Shown here piece by piece: positions 48,703 to 56,942 of a DNA stretch of 64,000 nt. Origin of the DNA: Roseovarius sp. ZX-A-9 (GTDB lineage: Bacteria; Pseudomonadota; Alphaproteobacteria; Rhodobacterales; Rhodobacteraceae). Where the stretch lies: contig NZ_JAPWHW010000013.1 of NCBI RefSeq assembly GCF_028369135.1, forward strand, positions 62,001 through 126,000, given 5' to 3'. Below the pieces are notes generated by a model. That model was not told the origin of the DNA. It worked only from the letters and a program-made list of their open reading frames with translations, and made no database searches. Positions within the stretch are counted from its first letter, which is position 1; the number at the start of each line of letters is the position of its first letter. A program made the position numbers and the translations under genes.

Positions 48703-49926
48703 ATGAGCAGTGCGATGCAACAATCAGATTCCAGCCCGATCGTGGCCTGTACGATCAGCCGGGACGTGCGCAACTTCGATCTGTTGATTGAAGACATGGA
48801 AACCGCCCTTGGCGAAGCCTGGGGCGATCTCGGATTTCCGGAGGCCATTTCATATCTGAAACAGCCAGAGGCCGAAGCGCTCGAATTCGTTGCGATAGCG
48901 ATCGACCAGACCGATGAAGCACATCTGACAATGATTGGCGAAATCATCACCATGGCTCGGGTCCGCGGGATCAAGGTGATCCTGATCGCCGACGATGTCA
49001 GCCCCGCTGCGCTGCACCAGTTGCTGCGCGAGGGCGCAGACGAATTCGTCCCCTACCCCCTGCCCGAGAACGAGCTGCAGGCCGCCATCGAGCGGTTGCG
49101 CACGCCTGATCCGGAACCCGCCGCCAAATCCACCCTGACCGCCACCGCCGAGGACGGCGTATTGCTGGCGGTGCATGGGCTTGCCGGCGGCACCGGCGCC
49201 ACGACGCTGGCCGTCAATCTCGCATGGGAACTGGCTACCGTTTCCAAGGAAAACGCACCGCGGGTCTGTATCCTGGATTTCAGCCTGCAATTCGGCTCCG
49301 TTTCGACCTTTCTCGATCTGCCGCGCCGAGAGGCCATCTACGAGATGTGGACCGACACCGAGGCGATGGACGAGGACATTTTCAAGCAGGCGCTGCTCAG
49401 CTACGAAGATCGGCTGTGGGTCCTGACGGCACCGCCCGAGGTGCTGCCGCTCGATCTGATTTCACCCGAAGATGTAAGCCGCGTTCTTGACCAGGCGCGC
49501 AAGCATTTCGACTACGTGATCGTAGACATGCCCACGACGTTGGTGATGTGGACCGAAACCGTGCTCACAGCGGCGCAGATCTACTTTGTTACGCTCGAGA
49601 TGGACATGCGCTCAGCCCAGAACACGTTGCGCCTGAAACGCGCGCTCAAGGCCGAGGATCTGCCGATTGAGCGGCTGCGATTCTGTGTCAACCGCGCACC
49701 GAAATTCACCGATCTGAATGGCAAGTCCCGCATCAAGCGGATGGCGGAAAGCCTGGAAATCGGGATCGAATTGCAACTGCCGGATGGTGGCAAGGCCGTC
49801 AGCCAAGGCGCCGATCACGGCCTTCCACTTGCCAAGTCCGCGCCCAAGAACCCGTTGCGCAAGGAAATCGCCAAGCTGGCTGCCTCACTGCACGAATTGG
49901 GCAAAAGCGACGCCGAAGCGGCGTGA
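48703..49926 (+). CDS. cpaE: Tad pilus polar-localisation ATPase CpaE (TadZ)
   Basis: A 407-residue protein with an N-terminal receiver-like domain (about residues 15-130, pseudo-receiver without a clear phospho-acceptor pattern). A ParA/MinD-type ATPase domain follows, with a deviant Walker A as HGLAGGTGATTLAVNLA and Walker B as YVIVDMP. CpaE/TadZ positions the Tad machine at the pole. The start follows AGGACCGAG. It begins the second Tad transcription unit. Confidence 0.92.
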   Translation: MSSAMQQSDSSPIVACTISRDVRNFDLLIEDMETALGEAWGDLGFPEAISYLKQPEAEALEFVAIAIDQTDEAHLTMIGEIITMARVRGIKVILIADDVSPAALHQLLREGADEFVPYPLPENELQAAIERLRTPDPEPAAKSTLTATAEDGVLLAVHGLAGGTGATTLAVNLAWELATVSKENAPRVCILDFSLQFGSVSTFLDLPRREAIYEMWTDTEAMDEDIFKQALLSYEDRLWVLTAPPEVLPLDLISPEDVSRVLDQARKHFDYVIVDMPTTLVMWTETVLTAAQIYFVTLEMDMRSAQNTLRLKRALKAEDLPIERLRFCVNRAPKFTDLNGKSRIKRMAESLEIGIELQLPDGGKAVSQGADHGLPLAKSAPKNPLRKEIAKLAASLHELGKSDAEAA

Positions 49927-49946
49927 TGCCGGAAAGGGACGAGTAG

Positions 49947-51410
49947 ATGTTTGCACGCTACAAAAAGCCATCGGGGTCCACCCCCGCCAAGAAAGAAACA
50001 CCGGCCAAAAGTGCGAAACCCGCAAATGCGGCGGCGCCCGCCGCCCGTGTCGGAACCACCGCACCGAATACATCGTTGCGCCGCCCCCTGCCCGCCAGCT
50101 CCGCCAAAGCAGCGCCGCAGGACAGGGAACGCAAGCGCAAGGAACGGTTGGGGGAGATCAAGCTCGACCTGCACCGCGCATTGCTGGACAACCTGAACCT
50201 CAGCGCGCTCGATACTGCGACCGAATCCGACCTGCGGGCCGAGATCAGTGCGATTGCCGCCGAGGTGCTGGAAGAGCGCAGCATCGTGCTGAACCGCGAA
50301 GAGCGCAGCACGCTCACCCAGGAACTATATGACGAAGTGCGCGGCCTCGGGCCGCTAGAGACGCTTCTGAAGGACGACACCGTGAACGATATTCTCGTGA
50401 ACGGTCCGCACCAGATTTTCATCGAACGTGACGGCAAGCTGGAGCTGAGCGATGTCACCTTCAAGGATGAAAAACACCTTCTGCGCATCATCGACAAGAT
50501 CGTGAGCGCCGTGGGCCGCCGTGTCGACGAATCGAACCCGTATGTGGACGCCCGTCTGCTTGATGGTTCGCGGTTCAACGCCATGGTGCCACCGGTGGCC
50601 GTGGACGGCAGCCTAGTGTCGATCCGGAAATTTAAGAAGGACAAGCTGGGGATTGACGATCTCGTCAGTTTCGGGGCCTTTTCCGAAGAAATGGCCGCTT
50701 ACCTGCAGGCCGCCGTTGCCTGTCGCCTTAATGTCATCGTGTCGGGCGGAACCGGCTCGGGTAAGACGACGACGCTGAATGCGCTCAGCTCCTTCATCGA
50801 CAATGCCGAACGCATCCTGACGATCGAGGACACGGCCGAGCTTCAGCTGCAACAGATCCATGTGGGCCGGATGGAAAGCCGCCCACCCAACGTCGAAGGC
50901 AAAGGCGAGGTCAGCGCGCGCGACTGTCTGAAGAACGCTCTGCGGATGCGCCCCGACCGTATCATCGTCGGCGAGACCCGCGGCGAGGAAGTCATCGACA
51001 TGCTGCAGGCAATGAACACCGGCCACGACGGGTCGATGACCACGATCCACGCCAACAACCCGCGCGACGGGATCAGCCGACTGGAAAACATGGTCGCAAT
51101 GGCCGGTATCGAGATGCCGCTCAAGGCCGTTCGCAGCCAGATCGCCAGCGCTGTAAACCTCATCGTGCAGGCCAGCCGCTTGCAGGACGGGTCGCGCCGG
51201 ATGACCTCGATCACCGAGATCACCGGGATGGAGGGCGAAGTCATTTCCATGCAGGAAATCTTTCGGTTCCAGCGGGTCGGCCTGACACCGGAAAACAAGA
51301 TCATCGGGCATTTCACTGCCACCGGCGTGCGCTCCAACTACTCCGAACGCTTCCGTCTCTGGGGCTATGACCTGCCCGCCTCGATTTATGAACCAGTAAG
51401 ACCGGAGTGA
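49947..51410 (+). CDS. cpaF: Tad secretion ATPase CpaF (TadA)
   Basis: A 487-residue hexameric type II/IV secretion ATPase that drives assembly of the Flp pilus. Walker A is [15 protein letters not shown] (about 267-278). The Asp box and Walker B ([14 protein letters not shown]) and the His box ([12 protein letters not shown]) follow. The first 60 residues are alanine/lysine/proline-rich and low complexity. The start ATG has GGGACGAG upstream. TadB begins four bases after the stop. Confidence 0.96.
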   Translation: MFARYKKPSGSTPAKKETPAKSAKPANAAAPAARVGTTAPNTSLRRPLPASSAKAAPQDRERKRKERLGEIKLDLHRALLDNLNLSALDTATESDLRAEISAIAAEVLEERSIVLNREERSTLTQELYDEVRGLGPLETLLKDDTVNDILVNGPHQIFIERDGKLELSDVTFKDEKHLLRIIDKIVSAVGRRVDESNPYVDARLLDGSRFNAMVPPVAVDGSLVSIRKFKKDKLGIDDLVSFGAFSEEMAAYLQAAVACRLNVIVSGGTGSGKTTTLNALSSFIDNAERILTIEDTAELQLQQIHVGRMESRPPNVEGKGEVSARDCLKNALRMRPDRIIVGETRGEEVIDMLQAMNTGHDGSMTTIHANNPRDGISRLENMVAMAGIEMPLKAVRSQIASAVNLIVQASRLQDGSRRMTSITEITGMEGEVISMQEIFRFQRVGLTPENKIIGHFTATGVRSNYSERFRLWGYDLPASIYEPVRPE

Positions 51411-51414
51411 TCCC

Positions 51415-52383
51415 ATGGGCATTAATGTAGAACTGATTATCTATGCCCTCATCTTCGTGGGTGTTCTGGCCCTTGTCGAAGGCATCTACCTGACGGTCTT
51501 CGGCAAATCCATCAGCCTCAACAGCCGGGTTAACCGCCGGCTGGAAATGCTGGACAAGGGTGGCAACCGCGAAGAAGTGATGGAGAAGCTGCGCAAGGAG
51601 ATGCAGCAGCATCTCAAGGCACGGCGCATCCCGCTCTACTCGATCCTGTCGGCAAAGGCGCAGAAGGCCGCAATCGCATTCTCTCCCAAACAGCTGATCA
51701 TGCTGATGGGCGGGCTGGCGGTTCTGGCCTTTATCGGCCTGTCGGTGGGTACCACGACCTCTTTTCCGGTGCGCGCAGTCGTCGCTGTCGCGATGGGCGT
51801 CGGCGGCGTGTTTACCTGGATTTCAATGAAAGCCGGCAAGCGGACCGCGCTACTGGAAGAGCAACTGCCAGACGCGATCGAGCTGATGGTCCGCTCTTTG
51901 CGTGTGGGGCATCCTTTTTCCTCCGCGATCTCGATCGTCGCGGGCGAAGTCGGTGATCCGCTGGCAACTGAATTTGGTATTATCGCCGATGAGGCCGCTT
52001 ATGGCCGCGACGTCGGTGAAGCGCTCAAGGAAATGGCCGAACGGCTGGACATGCAGGATTTGCGCTTTCTTGCCGTGGCCGTGACCATTCAACAGCAGTC
52101 AGGTGGTAATCTGGCCGAAATCCTCGCAGGGCTGGCCAAGGTGATCCGCGCGCGGTTCCGCCTGTTCCGCCGCGTGAAAGCGATCACCGCCGAGGCCAAG
52201 TGGTCAGGTAAATTCCTGTCGGGCTTTCCCTTGTTGGCGCTGGTCGGGATTCAGCTGATCGATCCGAACTACTATGACAAGGTTCTGGATCACCCCTACT
52301 TCATTCCCGCCTGTCTGGCCGTCGGTTCATTTCTGGTGCTGAACCTGATCGTCATGCGCGCCCTTGTGAATATCAAAGTCTGA
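51415..52383 (+). CDS. tadB: Tad pilus inner-membrane protein TadB
   Basis: A 322-residue membrane protein of the T2SSF family. An N-terminal helix (LIIYALIFVGVLALVEGIYL), two helices at about 100-140 and a C-terminal helix pair (about 270-320) flank the cytoplasmic T2SSF domain (LPDAIELMVRSLRVGHPFSSAI, QQQSGGNLAEILAGLAKVIRARF). With TadC it forms the membrane platform for CpaF. The start has GGAG upstream. Confidence 0.95.
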   Translation: MGINVELIIYALIFVGVLALVEGIYLTVFGKSISLNSRVNRRLEMLDKGGNREEVMEKLRKEMQQHLKARRIPLYSILSAKAQKAAIAFSPKQLIMLMGGLAVLAFIGLSVGTTTSFPVRAVVAVAMGVGGVFTWISMKAGKRTALLEEQLPDAIELMVRSLRVGHPFSSAISIVAGEVGDPLATEFGIIADEAAYGRDVGEALKEMAERLDMQDLRFLAVAVTIQQQSGGNLAEILAGLAKVIRARFRLFRRVKAITAEAKWSGKFLSGFPLLALVGIQLIDPNYYDKVLDHPYFIPACLAVGSFLVLNLIVMRALVNIKV

Positions 52384-52394
52384 GAGGCCATGTG

Positions 52395-53369
52395 ATGTCA
52401 TTCCTCACCGAAACCCTGCACGACACGCTTGGACCCTTTGGCCCGCTCATAGCCGTTGGTACGCTGGGCGTGCTCCTGATCATGATCGCGATTTGGATTT
52501 ATATGAACCAGCGCGACGATCCGCTGACCAAGCTGAAGAAATCGCAAACCGCCACCACCACGGGCCAGACCAGCGCCCAGAAACTGCGCTCGGGCAGTCG
52601 CAACGAAAAGCTGGACAAATACGCCACCTTCCTCGAGCCGCAGGATGAAAAGAGCTATTCGGCCATGCGTCTGACGCTGATGCAGGCGGGCTACCGCCAT
52701 CGCGACGCGGTGCGCTATTTCCACTTTGCGCAATTCTCTCTCGGGATCGGGTTCCTGGTGCTGGGCGTTCTCTACTACGTCGCGTTCAAATCCGGCGGCG
52801 AAACCGACACCAAAAGCATGCTGCTGTATATCCTCGGCCCCGGCGGTGCCGGATACATGCTTCCGAAATACTGGATCACCAAACGGCAGCAGACCCGCCA
52901 GGACGAGATCACCGACGGCTTTCCCGACAGTCTGGACATGATGCTGGTTTGTATCGAAGCGGGCCAATCTCTGGACCAGTCAATCATTCGCGTCAGCGAG
53001 GAAATGCGCGCGTCCTATCCCGCGCTCGCGGAAGAGTTCGAAATTGTCAGCCAGCAGATCAAGGCGGGTCGTGACAAGGCATCGGTTCTCAATGAAATGG
53101 CGGAACGCTGCGGGGTGCAGGATATCACCAGCTTTGTCACCGTTCTCGTGCAGTCGCAGACCTTTGGTACATCCATCGCAGACGCGTTGCGCGTCTATGC
53201 TGGCGAAATGCGTGACAAGCGCGTGATGCGCGCCGAAGAAAAAGCCAACAAGCTGCCAACAAAGATGACATTGGCCACGATGATGCTTACAGTTCCCCCA
53301 CTGTTGATCATTCTTGTCGGCCCGTCGGTTCTTGGTATCATGGAATTGACCTCGATGAGTTCGCATTGA
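52395..53369 (+). CDS. tadC: Tad pilus inner-membrane protein TadC
   Basis: A 324-residue membrane protein, the second T2SSF-domain platform subunit. The motif region is GFPDSLDMMLVCIEAGQSLDQSI and VQSQTFGTSIADALRVYAGEMRDKR, and the final helix is MTLATMMLTVPPLLIILVG. The ATG at 52395 is preferred over GTG at 52392 because GAGAGG lies seven bases upstream. It follows TadB by 11 bases and precedes TadD by 25. Confidence 0.94.
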   Translation: MSFLTETLHDTLGPFGPLIAVGTLGVLLIMIAIWIYMNQRDDPLTKLKKSQTATTTGQTSAQKLRSGSRNEKLDKYATFLEPQDEKSYSAMRLTLMQAGYRHRDAVRYFHFAQFSLGIGFLVLGVLYYVAFKSGGETDTKSMLLYILGPGGAGYMLPKYWITKRQQTRQDEITDGFPDSLDMMLVCIEAGQSLDQSIIRVSEEMRASYPALAEEFEIVSQQIKAGRDKASVLNEMAERCGVQDITSFVTVLVQSQTFGTSIADALRVYAGEMRDKRVMRAEEKANKLPTKMTLATMMLTVPPLLIILVGPSVLGIMELTSMSSH

Positions 53370-53394
53370 TCCAAAGATAAAAACAAGGGGCCTG

Positions 53395-53943
53395 ATGAAA
53401 CGAGCGGGCGCAGTAGTTCTGGGAATTCTGATGCTGGCAGGTTGCGCAGAGCGCGATCTGCCCGACAATCCCTATGCGCCCGGCGTATCCCGGTCCGGCG
53501 CTGCCGTCGATGGCGCGATCGTCGGCCACCGACTGATCCGCGCGGGCGAACACGAAATGGCCATCAAGGCATTCTCGCGCGCCGCAGTCGACGAGGGTAT
53601 GACGCCTGAAATCCTCATCGGTCTCGGCAGCGCGAACCTTGGGTTGGGCCGTCTGGGCCAGGCCGAAGACCTGCTGCGCCAGGCCGTCGAAGCCGACCCG
53701 AAATCACCCGAAGCATGGAACAATCTGGGCGTCGTTCTGATGGAAAAGGGCGACGTCGCCGAGGCCAGCCAAGTTTTTCGCCGCGCTTACGCGCTCGACA
53801 ATGGCCAAAGTGACTCAATTCGCGATAATTTGCGGTTGGCACTCGCAAAACTCGAAGATTCCTACTATGCTGAGGAAGAGGAACAAAATTATAAAATGAT
53901 ACGGCGCGGCGACAGCGACTATCTGATCCGCACGATATCATAA
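53395..53943 (+). CDS. tadD: TPR lipoprotein TadD
   Basis: A 182-residue lipoprotein (lipobox LMLAGC, Cys17) with two or three tetratricopeptide repeats (ILIGLGSANLGLGRLGQAEDLLRQAVEADPKSPEAWNNLGVVLMEKGDVAEASQVFRRAYALD). TadD assists the Tad machine at the outer membrane, like the pilotin PilF/PilW. The start has AAGGGG upstream. A second, related lipoprotein gene follows 30 bp downstream. Confidence 0.9.
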   Translation: MKRAGAVVLGILMLAGCAERDLPDNPYAPGVSRSGAAVDGAIVGHRLIRAGEHEMAIKAFSRAAVDEGMTPEILIGLGSANLGLGRLGQAEDLLRQAVEADPKSPEAWNNLGVVLMEKGDVAEASQVFRRAYALDNGQSDSIRDNLRLALAKLEDSYYAEEEEQNYKMIRRGDSDYLIRTIS

Positions 53944-53973
53944 CGAGGCTAAGGCAGTATAAGGACGCAAAAA

Positions 53974-54819
53974 ATGCGCCACCCCATCCTTTTTACGCTC
54001 TGCGCAATGGGCAGTTTGACGCTGGCCGCATGCGAGAAATCGGACAACGCGACCGTGGAACGCTCGTTTCAGGGGGTTAACGTCGTTGACGAAAGCAACC
54101 TGAACGATGTCATGCTGACAGTGGCCGATCCCAACGAGGCGGTCACATATTTCCAGCGCACCGCAGGTGAGCAACCCGACAGGATCGACCTGCAACGCAA
54201 TCTCGCCAAATCCCTGGTGCGCGCCAAGCGCAATACCGAGGCCGCCGCCGCTTGGAAGCGGGTGACCGAACACAAGGATTCGGGCGACGAGGACAAGGTC
54301 GATCTGGCCGATGCGCTGATCCGCAACAATGAATGGGAGCGGGCCGAGGCCGTGCTTGATACGGTGCCGCCCACCTACGAGACATTCAAGCGATACCGGC
54401 TGGAAGCGATGATCGCCGACAGCAACAAGGATTGGAAAGCCGCCGACAGTTTTTATGAAACTGCTGTTGGCCTGACGACCCGGCCCGCTGGCGTGATGAA
54501 CAACTGGGGCTATTCCAAGCTGACGCGCGGCGATTTCCCGGATGCGGAACGGCTCTTTACCGATGCGATCCGCCTTGATCAGTCGCTGTTCACCGCCAAG
54601 AACAACCTCGTTCTGGCACGTGGGGCACAGCGCAATTACACGCTGCCCGTGATGCCTGTCAGCCAGTCAGAACGCGCGCAATTGCTGTATACGCTGGGTC
54701 TCACCGCGATCAAGCAAGGCGATATGGTCACCGGCAAGGGCCTGTTGCGCGACGCGATTGATACGCACCCGCAGCATTTCGAAGCCGCTGTGCGCTCCTT
54801 GCGCGCCCTGGATGGTTAA
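53974..54819 (+). CDS. TPR-repeat lipoprotein, TadD-like
   Basis: A 281-residue lipoprotein (lipobox LTLAAC, about Cys20). After it come TPR-like helices including YFQRTAGEQPDRIDLQRNLAKSLVRAKRNTEAAAAWKRV, then VMNNWGYSKLTRGDFPDAERLFTDAIRLDQSLFTAKNNLVLARG. It looks like a longer paralogue of TadD and probably acts beside it at the outer membrane. The start follows AAGGA. Its exact role is unknown. Confidence 0.85.
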   Translation: MRHPILFTLCAMGSLTLAACEKSDNATVERSFQGVNVVDESNLNDVMLTVADPNEAVTYFQRTAGEQPDRIDLQRNLAKSLVRAKRNTEAAAAWKRVTEHKDSGDEDKVDLADALIRNNEWERAEAVLDTVPPTYETFKRYRLEAMIADSNKDWKAADSFYETAVGLTTRPAGVMNNWGYSKLTRGDFPDAERLFTDAIRLDQSLFTAKNNLVLARGAQRNYTLPVMPVSQSERAQLLYTLGLTAIKQGDMVTGKGLLRDAIDTHPQHFEAAVRSLRALDG

Positions 54820-54928
54820 TATGTGCAATTAGGGCAAGTTGCGCTCGATCAAACCTCCACATCAGGTTGAACGCCTGAAGCCGACAAAACGCAGTACGTA
54901 ATAAACCAAACCACGAGGGGCCCGGCCC

Positions 54929-55426
54929 ATGATGCAAATCACCGCAAGCTCGGCCATGTGGTTCCTGCCGTTTGTACTGCCCATCTGCCTGTGGGTTGCG
55001 TGGAGCGACCTGCGGGTGATGAAAATTCCCAACCTCGCGGTTCTGGCACTGGCAGCGGTCTTTGTCGTCATCGGCCTGATCGCGCTGCCGCTGGATCAAT
55101 ACCCGTGGCGCCTTTTGCAGCTGGGGATCGTCCTGCTCGTAGGGATCGTGATGAATGCGGCTGGGTTGATCGGCGCGGGGGATGCGAAATTCGCGGCTGC
55201 GGCCGCCCCTTTTATCGCGCTTGGCGATCTGCGCCTGCTCTGCGTCATTCTGGCCGCGAACCTGCTGGCCGGGTTCACGGCGCACCGAATCGCAAAATAC
55301 ACCGCGCTACGCCGGTTGGCCCCCGATTGGGAAAGCTGGTCACGCGGCAAGAAATTCCCCATGGGTCTGTGCCTGGGCGGCACGTTGGGGATCTATCTGG
55401 TTCTCGGGGCGCTTTACGGGGCGTGA
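54929..55426 (+). CDS. cpaA: Prepilin peptidase CpaA (TadV)
   Basis: A 165-residue membrane aspartic peptidase. The two catalytic aspartates lie in WSDLRVMKIPN and GAGDAKFAAA (the GxGD motif), among about five helices. It cuts Flp prepilins after the glycine and lacks the N-methylase domain of PilD. The start is the first of two adjacent ATGs, with GAGGGG upstream. Small processing peptidases of this kind are usually found at the 5' side of tad loci; here it lies after the TPR genes. Confidence 0.94.
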   Translation: MMQITASSAMWFLPFVLPICLWVAWSDLRVMKIPNLAVLALAAVFVVIGLIALPLDQYPWRLLQLGIVLLVGIVMNAAGLIGAGDAKFAAAAAPFIALGDLRLLCVILAANLLAGFTAHRIAKYTALRRLAPDWESWSRGKKFPMGLCLGGTLGIYLVLGALYGA

Positions 55427-55451
55427 GGGCTTGCGACCGGTGCCTTGCCAC

Positions 55452-55480
55452 TTTTGTGCAGAAACGGCGCCCGCACAAAA
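55452..55480. terminator. Hairpin between cpaA and the AAA+ ATPase gene
   Basis: TTTTGTGC (55452-55459) pairs with GCACAAAA (55473-55480) around 13 bases. No further T-run, but the arm itself ends in A on one strand and starts with T on the other. It may partly separate the ATPase gene from cpaA. Confidence 0.4.
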
Positions 55481-55555
55481 CGATTTGACGCCATAATTTG
55501 CGCATCTTTTTCTGGCAGTTTCAGCTGAACTTCATCTGAAACGAGGCCGCTCCCG

Positions 55556-56866
55556 ATGAATATGCAAGTCACCACAGGTGTGAAACCGCCGCCGCCGCCC
55601 AGCCGGATCGAGGACATGAACCTGCCCATCGTGATGATGCGCGACATTCTGATCAAGACAATGTTCCGCAAATCGATTGATCTGGTCAGCGAGCTTGCGA
55701 CCGCGCTCTGCCTGCCGCGGACTGTCACACAAGAACTGGTGGACATGGCCCGCGAGCAACGCCTTGTCGAGGCCACCGGCACGATGAGCGCCACGGCCGG
55801 TAGCGAAATGGGCTATCAATTGACCGATACTGGCAAGGCCCGCGCGCTCGACGCGTTGCAACAGTCGGAATATTACGGCGCGATGCCGGTGCCACTCAGC
55901 GCCTATGCCGAACAGGTCAAACGGCAGTCGATCCGCAACATCCAGATCACGCGCAGCGAACTGACCAAAGCGATGGGCCATCTGGTCTTGCCGGACAGCC
56001 TGCTTGACCATCTGGGCCCGGCGGTCAGCGCCGGCCGCTCGATCCTGATGTACGGACCGCCCGGCAACGGTAAGTCCAGTATTTCCAATGGTATCCGTGA
56101 TGCCATGGGGGACAAGATATTTGTGCCACTGGCACTGGAATATGCCGGTCAGGTGATCACCGTCTACGACCCTATCGTGCATTCCAAGGCCGAGGCCGAA
56201 GCGGACGATCCCAACAGCCTGCGCCGCAATCGCACGTTCGATGCGCGCTATGTGCGGTGTGAACGCCCCACCGTGATCACCGGTGGTGAATTGACGCTCG
56301 ACATGCTCGATCTGGTCTACAACCCGACCGCACGCACCTATCAGGCGTCGCTGCAGCTAAAGGCGACGGGCGGGATCTTCATCGTCGACGACCTTGGCCG
56401 TCAGGTCGAGCCGCCGCAAAACCTTGTGAACCGCTGGATCGTGCCGCTGGAAGAATCCAAGGATATTCTGGCCCTTCAATCGGGCGAGAAATTCGAGGTG
56501 CCGTTTGACACGCTGGCGATCTTCTCGACCAACTTCCATCCCAACAAGATTTTTGACCAAGCCGCGCTGCGCCGGATTTTCTACAAGATCAAGATCGACG
56601 GCCCGTCGCAGAAGGACTACCTGAAAATTTTTGCCATGGTCGCGCGCAAGAAGCAGCTACCGCTTGACGAAGCATCGCTGGTGCATCTGCTCAAGAAGAA
56701 ATACCCGACGATCAACAACACCTATGCCAACTACCAACCGGTGTTTCTGATCGATCAGATCATTTCGATCTGCGAGTTCGAGGGGATTCCCTATCAGATG
56801 ACTCCAGAACTGATCGACCGCGCCTGGGCCAACATGTTCGTCAAGGACGAAGATATCGTGAACTAA
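55556..56866 (+). CDS. Tad-linked AAA+ ATPase with N-terminal winged-helix region
   Basis: A 436-residue cytoplasmic protein. Residues about 25-100 look like a winged-helix domain (LVSELATALCLPRTVTQELVDMAREQRLVEA, GYQLTDTGKARALDAL). After a linker comes a AAA+ module: Walker A MYGPPGNGKSS (167-175), Walker B GIFIVDDLGR (274-279) with Asp279 in place of the usual catalytic Glu, sensor 1 IFSTNFHPN (322-330), and a possible Arg finger at Arg339/Arg340. The C-terminus is helical. I do not know a named function. Placement right after the Tad genes suggests a regulator or remodelling ATPase of this pilus. The start has ACGAGG upstream. Confidence 0.78.
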   Translation: MNMQVTTGVKPPPPPSRIEDMNLPIVMMRDILIKTMFRKSIDLVSELATALCLPRTVTQELVDMAREQRLVEATGTMSATAGSEMGYQLTDTGKARALDALQQSEYYGAMPVPLSAYAEQVKRQSIRNIQITRSELTKAMGHLVLPDSLLDHLGPAVSAGRSILMYGPPGNGKSSISNGIRDAMGDKIFVPLALEYAGQVITVYDPIVHSKAEAEADDPNSLRRNRTFDARYVRCERPTVITGGELTLDMLDLVYNPTARTYQASLQLKATGGIFIVDDLGRQVEPPQNLVNRWIVPLEESKDILALQSGEKFEVPFDTLAIFSTNFHPNKIFDQAALRRIFYKIKIDGPSQKDYLKIFAMVARKKQLPLDEASLVHLLKKKYPTINNTYANYQPVFLIDQIISICEFEGIPYQMTPELIDRAWANMFVKDEDIVN

Positions 56867-56942
56867 CGTCCTTTGTCGGCTGTGAGAGCTTTCGTGAAAT
56901 AATTCTCGGGAAAACCACAGTCTGCGCTTTAGATAGGGAGGA

